Shown in pieces: positions 1 through 6,483 of a stretch of 14,888 bases of DNA. The stretch's first letter is position 1. Each line of letters starts with the position of its first letter. Location: contig DATFWO010000398.1 in the NCBI GenBank assembly GCA_035259205.1, forward strand, positions 1-14,888, given 5' to 3'. Below the pieces are notes generated by a model that saw nothing but the letters and a program-made list of their open reading frames with translations, did not search any database and was not told the DNA's origin. Both the position numbers and the translations under genes were made by a program. The DNA is from SG8-41 sp035259205 (GTDB lineage: Bacteria; Pseudomonadota; Gammaproteobacteria; Burkholderiales; SG8-41).

Positions 1-711
1 TGGGTGGTCAACGGCATGAAGCATTTCATCTCCAATGGGAACCGCGCGAGCCACTACCTGCTTTTCGCGCAAACGGAGAAGGGCAAGCCGATGGCCGAGG
101 GTGCGACCTGCTTTCTGCTGGAGCGCAGCCGGCCGGGATTCACGATCGGGCGCGTGCACGACAAGATGGGCGAGCGCCTCGCCAACAACTCCGAGCTCGT
201 CTTTCAGGACTGCTTCATTCCGGATGAAAATGTCGTGGGACAGCCCGGCAAGGGCTTCGACGTGCTCGCCGAATTCTTCCCGCAAAGCAACGCCTACGCG
301 GGCGCGACGGTCCTTGGCGTCGCAGGCGCGCTGCAGAAGAAAGCGGTCGAGTGGGCCCGGATTCGCGTGCAGGGAGGCAAGCCTCTGATCGAGCACGATG
401 GAATCCGCGCCCAGCTCGCCGAGATGCGCATGCTGCTCGATGCCTCACGCTCCTACATCCACCGCGCCTGCTGGCTGGCGGACCACCAGGAACAGGGTTG
501 GGACCGGACGCTCGGCGCGCTGCCCAAAGCGATGGCGGCGCAAGCGGCGTGGAAAATCGCCACCTGGACCATGGAGATACACGGCGGGCACGGCTATATG
601 AAGGAGTTCGGGGTCGAGAAGCTGGTGCGCGATGCGGCGGCTTTCCTGCACTCCGACGGCGTCAATCGGACGCTTTTTCTCAAAGCCGCCAGCTTCATGT
701 TTCAGGACTGA
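1..711 (+). CDS. Acyl-CoA dehydrogenase, 3' part (5' end outside window)
   Basis: The gene is open from base 1 and ends at TGA 709-711, so only the last 236 codons are present. Acyl-CoA dehydrogenases are FAD flavoproteins that introduce an alpha-beta double bond into acyl-CoA thioesters. The first codons read WVVNGMKHFISNG, the family's mid-domain beta-sheet motif. The helical C-terminal domain carries MEIHGGHGYMKEFGVEKLVRD, which matches the conserved glycine-rich region near the FAD. After this, most family members have an I-Y-E-G-T segment holding the catalytic glutamate; here the corresponding segment reads L-H-S-D-G-V-N, so an aspartate appears at the glutamate position. The substrate cannot be told. 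The gene converges on the histidine kinase, and two loose heptad repeats lie in the gap. The family is secure; the substrate is unknown. Confidence 0.9.
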   Translation, partial: WVVNGMKHFISNGNRASHYLLFAQTEKGKPMAEGATCFLLERSRPGFTIGRVHDKMGERLANNSELVFQDCFIPDENVVGQPGKGFDVLAEFFPQSNAYAGATVLGVAGALQKKAVEWARIRVQGGKPLIEHDGIRAQLAEMRMLLDASRSYIHRACWLADHQEQGWDRTLGALPKAMAAQAAWKIATWTMEIHGGHGYMKEFGVEKLVRDAAAFLHSDGVNRTLFLKAASFMFQD

Positions 712-739
712 CCGAAGGACGCCTCTGCGGAATGATATA

Positions 740-767
740 GGTGACGAATAAAGTTGACGATTAAGGA
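740..767 (+). repeat. Two loose GTGACGA-type repeat copies (class B)
   Basis: GTGACGA at 741-747 is followed by ATAAAGT, then TGACGAT at 755-761, a spacing of 13 nt. This is the same core as in the array at 785-839, but in the opposite orientation, facing it across the palindrome at 769-780. Two copies alone would be weak; the nearby array makes a common origin plausible. Confidence 0.45.
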
Positions 768-768
768 T

Positions 769-780
769 GCGTTGCAACGC
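769..780. repeat. 12-bp perfect palindrome between convergent genes
   Basis: GCGTTGCAACGC is a perfect 12-base palindrome, flanked by GGAT on the left and, after one extra base, ATCC on the right. It sits between the acyl-CoA dehydrogenase and kinase genes and between two oppositely oriented class B repeat tracts. It has no room for a normal loop and no T-run, so it is a poor intrinsic terminator. A protein site or simply the junction of two repeat tracts is as likely. Confidence 0.5.
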
Positions 781-784
781 GATC

Positions 785-839
785 CGTCACCGGCATCTCG
801 TCATCCGTATTTCGTCACCTTCATCTCGTCACTCGTCAC
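785..839 (-). repeat. Class B heptad array, GTGACGA plus 7 variable bases
   Basis: On the + strand the core CGTCA(C/T) starts at 785, 799, 813, 827 and 834, so the steps are 14, 14, 14 and 7. Read in the kinase sense strand, the units are GTGACGA followed by GATGAAG, AATACGG or GATGCCG. The first unit contains the kinase stop codon TGA (complement of 836-838). The constant half is kept while the alternate half drifts, which is the same architecture as the class A arrays elsewhere in the window. Confidence 0.85.
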
Positions 840-2152
840 GCCTTACCAGGATTGAGCGGCAACTCGACGCGCGCCCGCAAGCCACCGCCATCCCGTGGCA
901 GCAACTTCACCTCGCCCCCGTGCAGCCGCGCGATGCGATCGACGATCGCGAGCCCCAACCCAGTGCCGGGTCCGGAACGCGCGCTATCGAGCCGCGTGAA
1001 CGGCTGCAGCATGTGCTCGACCTGGTGAGCCGGGATGCCCGGACCGCGGTCGAGCACCTCGACGACGGCACGAGCGTCCTGCAGTGCGGTCGACACCTCC
1101 ACTCTTGGCCCGCCGTGGCGGAGCGCGTTATCCACCAGGTTTGCGATCATGCGCTGCATCGCGATCGGCCGGAGCGCCAGCGGAGGCAGCGGCTGGAGCC
1201 GCGCTTCGACGTCCTTCCCGGCGCGCGCTTGCCGCTCGCACACGCTGCGCACGATCGAGTTGAGATCGCCGTCTGCGATAGCCGCCTCTCCGTCGCTGAC
1301 CCTTGCAAAGTCGAGAAACTGGCCGATCGCCGCGTCGATATCCTCGATGTCTTTCTCCATTCCGGCTTTCAGCGCAGGATCGCCTTTGTCCTCGAGCATC
1401 TCGAGGCCAAGCCGGATGCGCGAGAGCGGCGTGCGCAGATCGTGGGAGACGCCTGCGAGCAGCAACGCCCGCTCGTCGTCCAGTCGCTTCAGATCGGCCG
1501 CCATCTGGTTGAACGCCCGGGCAAGCGTGCTGATCTCGGACGGCCCGGCTTCGGGGACGGCCGGGGGCACCTTGCCACTACCCATTGCCTCCGCTGCCCG
1601 CGTCAGCTGGCTCAGCGGCCGGTTGATGCGGAACACGATGAGCCATGCGCCGACCAGCGCGAATGCGAGAATCAGTACTCCCCACCCGATCCAGCGCAGT
1701 GACTGCTGCCGCTCGATGCGGGCGCGGGGGATGCGCACCCAGAACACGTCTTCGTCTATCCGGAAGCTCACCCATACGCCGGGCACCCCGTCCCGGGCGA
1801 CCGCGAACCGGGTCTCGGGACCGAGCTCCTGCATCAACTCCTGTTCTATCAGTTTGAGAAAAGGCCGGTTCGGCAGCCGTCCGACCTTCTCCTCCGGGTC
1901 GGCAAGATAGACCTGGACCTGCTCGTCTTGCGACAGGTCGCGCAGCAGCTCCAGCCGCCGTGAAGGCTGCGCGCTGATGAGCGCTGCACGGGTCAGGTTC
2001 ACGATGCTCACGATCTGCCGTGCCATCTGGCGCGCCCGCGGCTCGCGCTCGGACACCTGGAAAATCTGCAGCCAGGCGAAATGCGCCAGTGCGAGCAGGG
2101 CAGCGATGAGCAGCACGCTGCGCCACAGCAGCGAGCGCGGCCACAGTCTCAT
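836..2152 (-). CDS. EnvZ-like sensor histidine kinase
   Basis: This 438-residue membrane kinase pairs with the OmpR-like regulator encoded just upstream. There is an N-terminal membrane segment at about residues 11-31, a periplasmic sensor region at about 32-152, and a second membrane segment at about 153-175. A HAMP linker follows, then the H-box GVSHDLRTPLSR with the phosphorylated histidine at about 237. The ATP-binding domain shows the N-box NLVDNALRHGG (about 338-348), the G1 box DRGPGI (368-373), an F-box PFTR and the G2 box GTGLGL (396-401). All catalytic boxes are intact. The start ATG lies 3 nt after the regulator stop, so the two genes are surely cotranscribed. The signal is unknown; EnvZ homologues answer osmotic or envelope cues. 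The stop codon lies inside the first repeat of a class B array. Confidence 0.93.
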   Translation of the reverse strand: MRLWPRSLLWRSVLLIAALLALAHFAWLQIFQVSEREPRARQMARQIVSIVNLTRAALISAQPSRRLELLRDLSQDEQVQVYLADPEEKVGRLPNRPFLKLIEQELMQELGPETRFAVARDGVPGVWVSFRIDEDVFWVRIPRARIERQQSLRWIGWGVLILAFALVGAWLIVFRINRPLSQLTRAAEAMGSGKVPPAVPEAGPSEISTLARAFNQMAADLKRLDDERALLLAGVSHDLRTPLSRIRLGLEMLEDKGDPALKAGMEKDIEDIDAAIGQFLDFARVSDGEAAIADGDLNSIVRSVCERQARAGKDVEARLQPLPPLALRPIAMQRMIANLVDNALRHGGPRVEVSTALQDARAVVEVLDRGPGIPAHQVEHMLQPFTRLDSARSGPGTGLGLAIVDRIARLHGGEVKLLPRDGGGLRARVELPLNPGKA

Positions 2153-2155
2153 CAG

Positions 2156-2896
2156 TCACGCCTTTTCCTCGGCAGTGCCCTTGCCGTCGGGCACGAAAAC
2201 GTAACCGAAGCCCCATACGGTCTGGATGAAAACGGGCTTGGACGGGTCGTCTTCCACGAGACGGCGCAGCCGTGACACCTGCACGTCGATCGAACGGTCG
2301 AAAGCGCCGAATTCGCGCCCGCGAGCGAGCTCCATCAGCTTGTCGCGCGACAGAGGGACGCGCGGATGCTGTACCAGTACCTTGAGCAGCGCGAATTCGC
2401 CCGTTGTCAGAGGCACATCCTGGCCGTTCCTGGTCAGGCTGCGCGCGGCCAGGTTGAACCGGAACGCGCCGAATTCGACCACCTGGAGATCCTGCGCGGG
2501 CGCGCCCGGCGGGGCGAGGGGCGGACGCCGCCGCATGACCGCCTGGATACGGGCCACGAGCTCCCGCGGATTGAACGGTTTCGGAAGATAATCGTCGGCT
2601 CCGACCTCGAGCCCGACGATGCGGTCCACCTCGTCGCCCTTGGCGGTCAGCATGATGATCGGCATGGTTTCGCCGCCACCGCGCAGGCGCCGGCAGATGG
2701 ACAGGCCGTCTTCGCCGGGCAGCATGAGGTCGAGGATCATGAGATCGTAGCGTTCCCGCGCGAGCTGCCGGTTCATCTCGGCGGCATCCGAGACGGTGCG
2801 CACCGCGTACCCCTGCTCCGACAGGTAGCGGTTCAGCAGGTCGCGCAGGCGGCCATCGTCGTCCACGACCAGTATCCTGGTTTTCGTCTCAGCCAT
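2156..2896 (-). CDS. ompR: OmpR-family response regulator
   Basis: This 246-residue DNA-binding regulator is phosphorylated by the kinase encoded downstream. The receiver domain covers residues 7-120, with the acidic pair D12-D13, the phospho-acceptor D56 in DLMILDLMLPGEDG, T84 and K106 in PKPF. A winged-helix effector domain covers about 140-237, with LTTGEFALLKVL and a C-terminal VWGFGYVF wing. The N-terminal stretch ILVVDDDGRLRDLLNRYL is typical of betaproteobacterial OmpR proteins, so I use that symbol; a RisA-type name would also fit. It is the first gene of a two-gene operon. Its stop TGA and the kinase ATG are joined by TGACTGATG, which is one unit of the class A repeat found elsewhere in the window. 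A 12-bp inverted motif 38 nt upstream may be its own control site. Confidence 0.92.
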   Translation of the reverse strand: MAETKTRILVVDDDGRLRDLLNRYLSEQGYAVRTVSDAAEMNRQLARERYDLMILDLMLPGEDGLSICRRLRGGGETMPIIMLTAKGDEVDRIVGLEVGADDYLPKPFNPRELVARIQAVMRRRPPLAPPGAPAQDLQVVEFGAFRFNLAARSLTRNGQDVPLTTGEFALLKVLVQHPRVPLSRDKLMELARGREFGAFDRSIDVQVSRLRRLVEDDPSKPVFIQTVWGFGYVFVPDGKGTAEEKA

Positions 2897-2933
2897 CGGC
2901 GGCTATCCTATCTGCTTGATTCGCTGTTGCTAC

Positions 2934-2993
2934 GGGTTTTTGTAAGAGTTTATTGCCTCTGCCCCCCGCGAAACAAATTGTTACAAAAAACCC
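2934..2993. promoter_or_regulatory. Possible regulator site: inverted GGGTTTTT(T)GTAA motif
   Basis: GGGTTTTTGTAA at 2934-2945 is mirrored by TTACAAAAAACCC at 2981-2993; the arms differ by one T. The pair lies upstream of the ompR-like start at 2896 and next to an AT-rich patch holding AACAAATTGTTACA. OmpR proteins recognise AT-rich tracts with GTAACA/GAAACA-like half sites and often control their own gene, so autoregulation is a reasonable guess. The rest of the 2897-3196 gap holds this site, a short hairpin (GAGAAACAC at 3095-3103 with GTGTTCTC at 3109-3116) and the promoter at 3143; I see no gene in it. Confidence 0.3.
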
Positions 2994-3142
2994 TGCCCGT
3001 TTCGCCCTCACACGAGTCCCAATCAGTACGATCTACTTCGCCAAACGCATGCAGGAAGCCTGGATGCGCGCGGTCGGGGTCGACGGGTGACGGCGAGAAA
3101 CACGAAAGGTGTTCTCCCGGTCGTTGAGGGTTCGGGGTCCAC

Positions 3143-3148
3143 TATAAT
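3143..3148 (+). promoter_or_regulatory. Candidate -10 box for the small secreted protein gene
   Basis: A perfect TATAAT lies 49 nt before the start codon at 3197, in otherwise GC-rich sequence. No convincing -35 box sits at the usual 16-18 nt distance; TTGAGG at 3124-3129 is only 13 nt away. It would drive the small gene and probably the DUF1800 gene behind it. Confidence 0.4.
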
Positions 3149-3196
3149 GGATGGCGCTGCGAGCGCGGAACGCAAGGTTGCGAAGGTGGTAGAGGG

Positions 3197-3499
3197 ATGA
3201 AAAGACTGCTCTTGATGGTTGCCGCCGCTGCGCTGATCGCGCCTCTGGGCGCAGGTGCGGGTGGCTGGGACCCGGGCTGGTCTCCGCTGCTGCAGGTCCA
3301 GGGCCAGGGCCAGCCGATGAAGAAAGGCGGCGGCCAGTATCAGCGCGGCGGCCCCGACTTCCGGCGCGAGCAGCAGCCTGGTCGCCCTCCGCGCGACGAG
3401 CGCCACCAGGGCCGCATGACCGACGAAGAACGGCGCGAGCTGCACCGGGATCTCGATCGCGCCAACCGCGAGATCTACCGCCCGGCGAAGTCACGGTAG
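3197..3499 (+). CDS. Small secreted basic protein of unknown function
   Basis: This 100-residue protein has a clear signal peptide: MKR, then a hydrophobic LLLMVAAAALIAPLGAGAGG core, with cleavage likely near residue 21. The mature part is rich in Gly, Gln, Arg and Pro and looks disordered up to about residue 72. It ends in a charged helix, MTDEERRELHRDLDRANREIYR. Helices of the type EER..LR.D...A.REIY occur in many small exported betaproteobacterial proteins of unknown role; this is recalled family resemblance, not a search. An AAGGTGG ribosome-binding site lies 7 nt before the ATG, and a TATAAT box lies upstream. The DUF1800 gene starts 14 nt after the stop, so the two are probably cotranscribed. 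I cannot assign a function. Confidence 0.75.
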   Translation: MKRLLLMVAAAALIAPLGAGAGGWDPGWSPLLQVQGQGQPMKKGGGQYQRGGPDFRREQQPGRPPRDERHQGRMTDEERRELHRDLDRANREIYRPAKSR

Positions 3500-3513
3500 G
3501 ACGGGAGCGAACT

Positions 3514-5010
3514 TTGCCCCGACGCGCTCCTAGCGGCTCGATTCTGGTCCTGGCGTTTGTCGGAGCGGTTGGTAGCTCGATCCTGTCGCCCGCACACGCG
3601 GCGACCTTGCTCGGTTTCGACGACGCACGGCATCTGCTCAATCGAACGAGCTTCGCGGCGAATCCGGAGGAGATCAACGCTTTTGCCCGGCTGACCCGCG
3701 AGCAAGCAGTCGACCGCCTGCTGGCGGGTGGCCGCAACCCGCCTGTCACGCCTCCGCCGTCGTGGACGGGCGAGCCGTTCCAGTCGCCCCGGCGCTTCCA
3801 GGCGATGAGCGCGGAGGAGCGCAAGCTCGCGCGGGCCGAGCTGTTCCAGCGGGCCTTCGAGTTGCAATCCTGGTGGTTGAGCGAAATGCTGAGCACGCCG
3901 TCGCCGCTCACCGAGAAGATGACCCTGTTCTGGCACAACCATTTCGTGTCGAGCCAGCAGAAGGTGCGCTCGCCGCAGCTCATGTACCAGCAGAACGTGC
4001 TGTTGCGGCGCCACGCGCTGGGCAATTTCAGACAGATGCTGCATGCCGTGGCGCGGGATCCTGCGATGGTGATTTATCTCGACAGTGCGTCCAACCGCAA
4101 AGGCAGCCCGAACGAAAACTTCGCGCGCGAGCTGATGGAGCTCTTTACCCTGGGCGAGGGCAACTACGGCGAATCCGACGTCAAGGAGGCCGCGCGCGCC
4201 TTTACCGGGTGGAGCATTAATCCCGCAACCGGGGAGTTTCTGTTCCGCTCCGCCGTGCACGACGACGGAATGAAGACCGTGCTCGGCCGCACCGGGGATT
4301 TCCAGGGCGACGGCGTCCTCGATATCCTGCTCGAGCAGCCGCAAACCGCCGAGTTTATCGTGGGCAAGCTGTGGCGGGAGTTCGTTGCGCGCGATCCGGA
4401 CCCGGCGGAAGTGAAGCGCATCGCGCGAGTTTTCCGTGATTCGGGGTACGAGATCGGAACTGCGCTGCGCGCGATTCTCGACTCGGATGCGTTCTATTCG
4501 TCGCAGAACCGCGCGGGGCTGATCAAATCTCCTATCGAGCTTGTCGTCGGCACGTTGCGCCAGTTCAAGTTCAAGACGGGCGAAGTCATGCCGTTCGTCC
4601 TGGCTGCGAATCAGCTTGGCCAGGCACTGTTCGCGCCTCCCAACGTAAAAGGCTGGCCGGGCGGCGAAACATGGATCAATTCGACCACGCTGCTTGCCCG
4701 CAAGGCCTTCCTGGAGCGGCTGTTCCGCGTGGAAGAATTGCGCCCGATGCTCGCGAGCGCCATGGACGGCGGCATGGATCAACCGAAGGGTGTGGCGCGG
4801 CTTGCCGGCGGGCGGGAACGCTTCGTGCGCGCCATGATGGAGGTGCGGTTCGACGGCAACGCCTGGCTGGCGCAATTCAAGGGCAGCGATGCCGCGGCGG
4901 TGCAGCGCGTGGTCCTTGCCGCCGCGCCGGCAGGGGACGCCGTGACGAGGATCCAGGGCATGGAGTTGATACGGCAGCTTACGCAGGACCCGGTGTACCA
5001 GCTAAAGTAA
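3514..5010 (+). CDS. DUF1800-domain exported protein
   Basis: This 498-residue protein starts at TTG 3514, chosen because GGAG at 3503-3506 gives a good ribosome-binding site and the N-terminus then forms a signal peptide (hydrophobic core LVLAFVGAVGSSIL, likely cut after AHA, about residue 29). The DUF1800 signature is complete: DDARHLLNRTSF near the start, LFWHNHFVSS (about 138-147), NENFARELMELFTLGEG (about 199-215), AARAFTGW (about 226-233) and PNVKGWPGG (about 376-384). The family is widespread and typically encoded beside DUF1501 proteins, as here. The biochemical role is not established; an envelope or secreted function is inferred from export. The stop TAA is followed at once by a GGATGAG repeat tract. 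Confidence 0.9.
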   Translation: MPRRAPSGSILVLAFVGAVGSSILSPAHAATLLGFDDARHLLNRTSFAANPEEINAFARLTREQAVDRLLAGGRNPPVTPPPSWTGEPFQSPRRFQAMSAEERKLARAELFQRAFELQSWWLSEMLSTPSPLTEKMTLFWHNHFVSSQQKVRSPQLMYQQNVLLRRHALGNFRQMLHAVARDPAMVIYLDSASNRKGSPNENFARELMELFTLGEGNYGESDVKEAARAFTGWSINPATGEFLFRSAVHDDGMKTVLGRTGDFQGDGVLDILLEQPQTAEFIVGKLWREFVARDPDPAEVKRIARVFRDSGYEIGTALRAILDSDAFYSSQNRAGLIKSPIELVVGTLRQFKFKTGEVMPFVLAANQLGQALFAPPNVKGWPGGETWINSTTLLARKAFLERLFRVEELRPMLASAMDGGMDQPKGVARLAGGRERFVRAMMEVRFDGNAWLAQFKGSDAAAVQRVVLAAAPAGDAVTRIQGMELIRQLTQDPVYQLK

Positions 5011-5050
5011 GGATGAGGGATGAGGATGAGGGATGAGGGATGAGGGAAAG
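5011..5050 (+). repeat. Class D heptad tract, GGATGAG repeats
   Basis: GGATGAG occurs at 5011-5017, 5018-5024, 5031-5037 and 5038-5044, with a six-base GATGAG at 5025-5030 and a degraded GGAAAG at the end. The first unit begins on the base after the DUF1800 stop codon. The tract separates DUF1800 from DUF1501 and offers several ATGAGG triplets in the intergenic gap. It is simpler than the class A arrays because it has no variable half. Confidence 0.9.
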
Positions 5051-5096
5051 CCGGGTCATCCTTCCTCCTTCCCCCTTTGCGAACGCGGAGGACGGT

Positions 5097-6251
5097 ATGA
5101 ACAGGCGTGACTTCCTGAACACCGCGGCAGCTGCGATTGCTGTGGCCGTGCCTGGCTCCGTGTTGGCGCAGCGGGCGGGTGCCAGTTACGACCGCTTGCT
5201 GGTGCTGGTGGAGCTGAAGGGCGGCAACGACGGGCTCAATACGGTCGTTCCGTACGCGGAAAGCGAGTATTACGCGCTGCGTCCCCGCTTGGCTGTTCCG
5301 CGCGACCAGGTCCTGCAGCTCGATGCGCATACCGGTTTGCATCCATCGCTGGAACCGTTGATGGCGCTCTGGAAGAGCGAAGAGCTCGCCATCGTACAGG
5401 GTGTGGGTTACCCCGGTGCGAACCTGTCGCATTTCCGCTCGATCGAGATCTGGGACACCGCCTCGAAAAGCAGCGAGTACCTGTCCGAGGGGTGGCTGGC
5501 GCGGGCGTTCGCCACCGCACCCACCCCGAGATCGTTTGCCGCAGATGGCGTGATCGTCGGCGGCGTCGAAATGGGGCCGTTCGCCGGTGGTACGCGCGCC
5601 ATCGCGGTAACCGATACCGCGCAGTTCCTGCGCCAGGCGCGGCTTGCCGCACCGCCGGGACAGGCGCGGAATTCCGCGCTCGTGCACATACTTAGAGTCG
5701 AGCAGGACATCGTGCACGCGGCCGCCAACCTGAACGCCGAGCAGGCTTTTGTAACGGATTTCCCGCGCTCGCCCTTCGGTAACGCCATTCGCACCGCCGC
5801 GCAGATCGTCGCCAACAAGGCTGGGGTCGCCGCAGTCAAGGTCTCGCTGAACGGCTTCGATACGCACAGCAATCAGCCCGCCACGCACGCGCGCCTGCTG
5901 AAGGACCTCGCCGATGGCCTGGTCGCGTTAAAGGCGGCGCTGGTCGAGCTCGGCCGGTGGAACTCCACGCTTGTGATGACCTATGCCGAATTCGGCCGCC
6001 GGCCGCGCGAAAACCTGTCCAACGGCACCGATCACGGAACGGCCACCACCCACATGCTCCTGGGCGGGCGCGTGAAAGGCGGGCTCTATGGCCATGCGCC
6101 GGCGCTTGGCAGTCTCGACGGAAACGGCAACCTCCCTTACGGAGTGGATTTCCGGGAGCTCTACGCCACGGTGCTCGAAGGATGGTGGGCGCTGGAGTCC
6201 AGTCGCACGCTCAATGGCCGCTTCCAGCCATTGGCCCTGCTGAAAACCTGA
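5097..6251 (+). CDS. DUF1501-domain protein with Tat signal
   Basis: This 384-residue protein belongs to the DUF1501 family, which has an alkaline-phosphatase/sulfatase-like fold. I chose ATG 5097 rather than the in-frame ATG 5040 because GGAGGA lies 4 nt upstream and the protein then begins MNRRDFLNT, a twin-arginine signal, followed by AAAAIAVAVPGSVLAQ. Starting at 5040 would place the signal internally and read through the repeat tract. Family motifs include LLVLVELKGGNDGLNTVVPY near residue 35, LHPSLEPL, GFDTHSNQ and MTYAEFGRRPRENLSNGTDHGT. Tat export means it folds, perhaps with a metal, before crossing the membrane. It partners the DUF1800 gene 86 nt upstream. The substrate is unknown. 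Confidence 0.9.
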   Translation: MNRRDFLNTAAAAIAVAVPGSVLAQRAGASYDRLLVLVELKGGNDGLNTVVPYAESEYYALRPRLAVPRDQVLQLDAHTGLHPSLEPLMALWKSEELAIVQGVGYPGANLSHFRSIEIWDTASKSSEYLSEGWLARAFATAPTPRSFAADGVIVGGVEMGPFAGGTRAIAVTDTAQFLRQARLAAPPGQARNSALVHILRVEQDIVHAAANLNAEQAFVTDFPRSPFGNAIRTAAQIVANKAGVAAVKVSLNGFDTHSNQPATHARLLKDLADGLVALKAALVELGRWNSTLVMTYAEFGRRPRENLSNGTDHGTATTHMLLGGRVKGGLYGHAPALGSLDGNGNLPYGVDFRELYATVLEGWWALESSRTLNGRFQPLALLKT

Positions 6252-6378
6252 ATTTCATATCGAATTTCGCCCTTGGCGGCCTATCGCGCCCATTGGCGAC
6301 GGGCAGCCGCATCCTTTTCCGGGACCGCAACATGGACTCCGGAGCCCGTTTTTGCTCGCAATAGCCCGCCCCCAAGGC

Positions 6379-6483
6379 TAAAATTGGCGCCCACTATCGT
6401 CGCGGTGGGTACCCAGGGCCGCAAGGGGCCGCAAAAAGTGGCGATAGGGTTATGAATAATAATGTAAAATCAGGGAACACCCT
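6379..6483 (+). promoter_or_regulatory. Leader region of the DGQHR gene with candidate promoter
   Basis: TAAAAT at 6379-6384 resembles a -10 box, without a convincing -35. Downstream are the palindrome TGGGTACCCA, a GGGCCGC direct repeat and an inverted pair CTATCG (6394-6399) and CGATAG (6442-6447). A strikingly AT-rich stretch then runs from 6450 to 6470. AGGGA at 6472-6476 is the ribosome-binding site, 7 nt before ATG 6484. The rest of the gap from 6252 shows no gene. Confidence 0.25.

Noticed and set aside
769..780. The 12-bp palindrome as an intrinsic terminator
   Set aside because: It leaves no proper loop and has no T-run.
767..1702. Long open frames on + opposite the histidine kinase
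   Set aside because: They mirror a well-conserved kinase with intact H, N and G boxes; the + frames show no family motifs and are by-products of GC-rich codon use.
3475..4875. A 466-residue open frame on - opposite the DUF1800 gene
   Set aside because: It lies antisense to a gene with complete DUF1800 motifs, has no ribosome-binding site I can see, and shows low-complexity His/Arg/Ala composition.
5040..5096. ATG 5040 as the DUF1501 start
   Set aside because: It lies in the GGATGAG tract and would bury the Tat signal; ATG 5097 has a strong ribosome-binding site and begins MNRRDFL.
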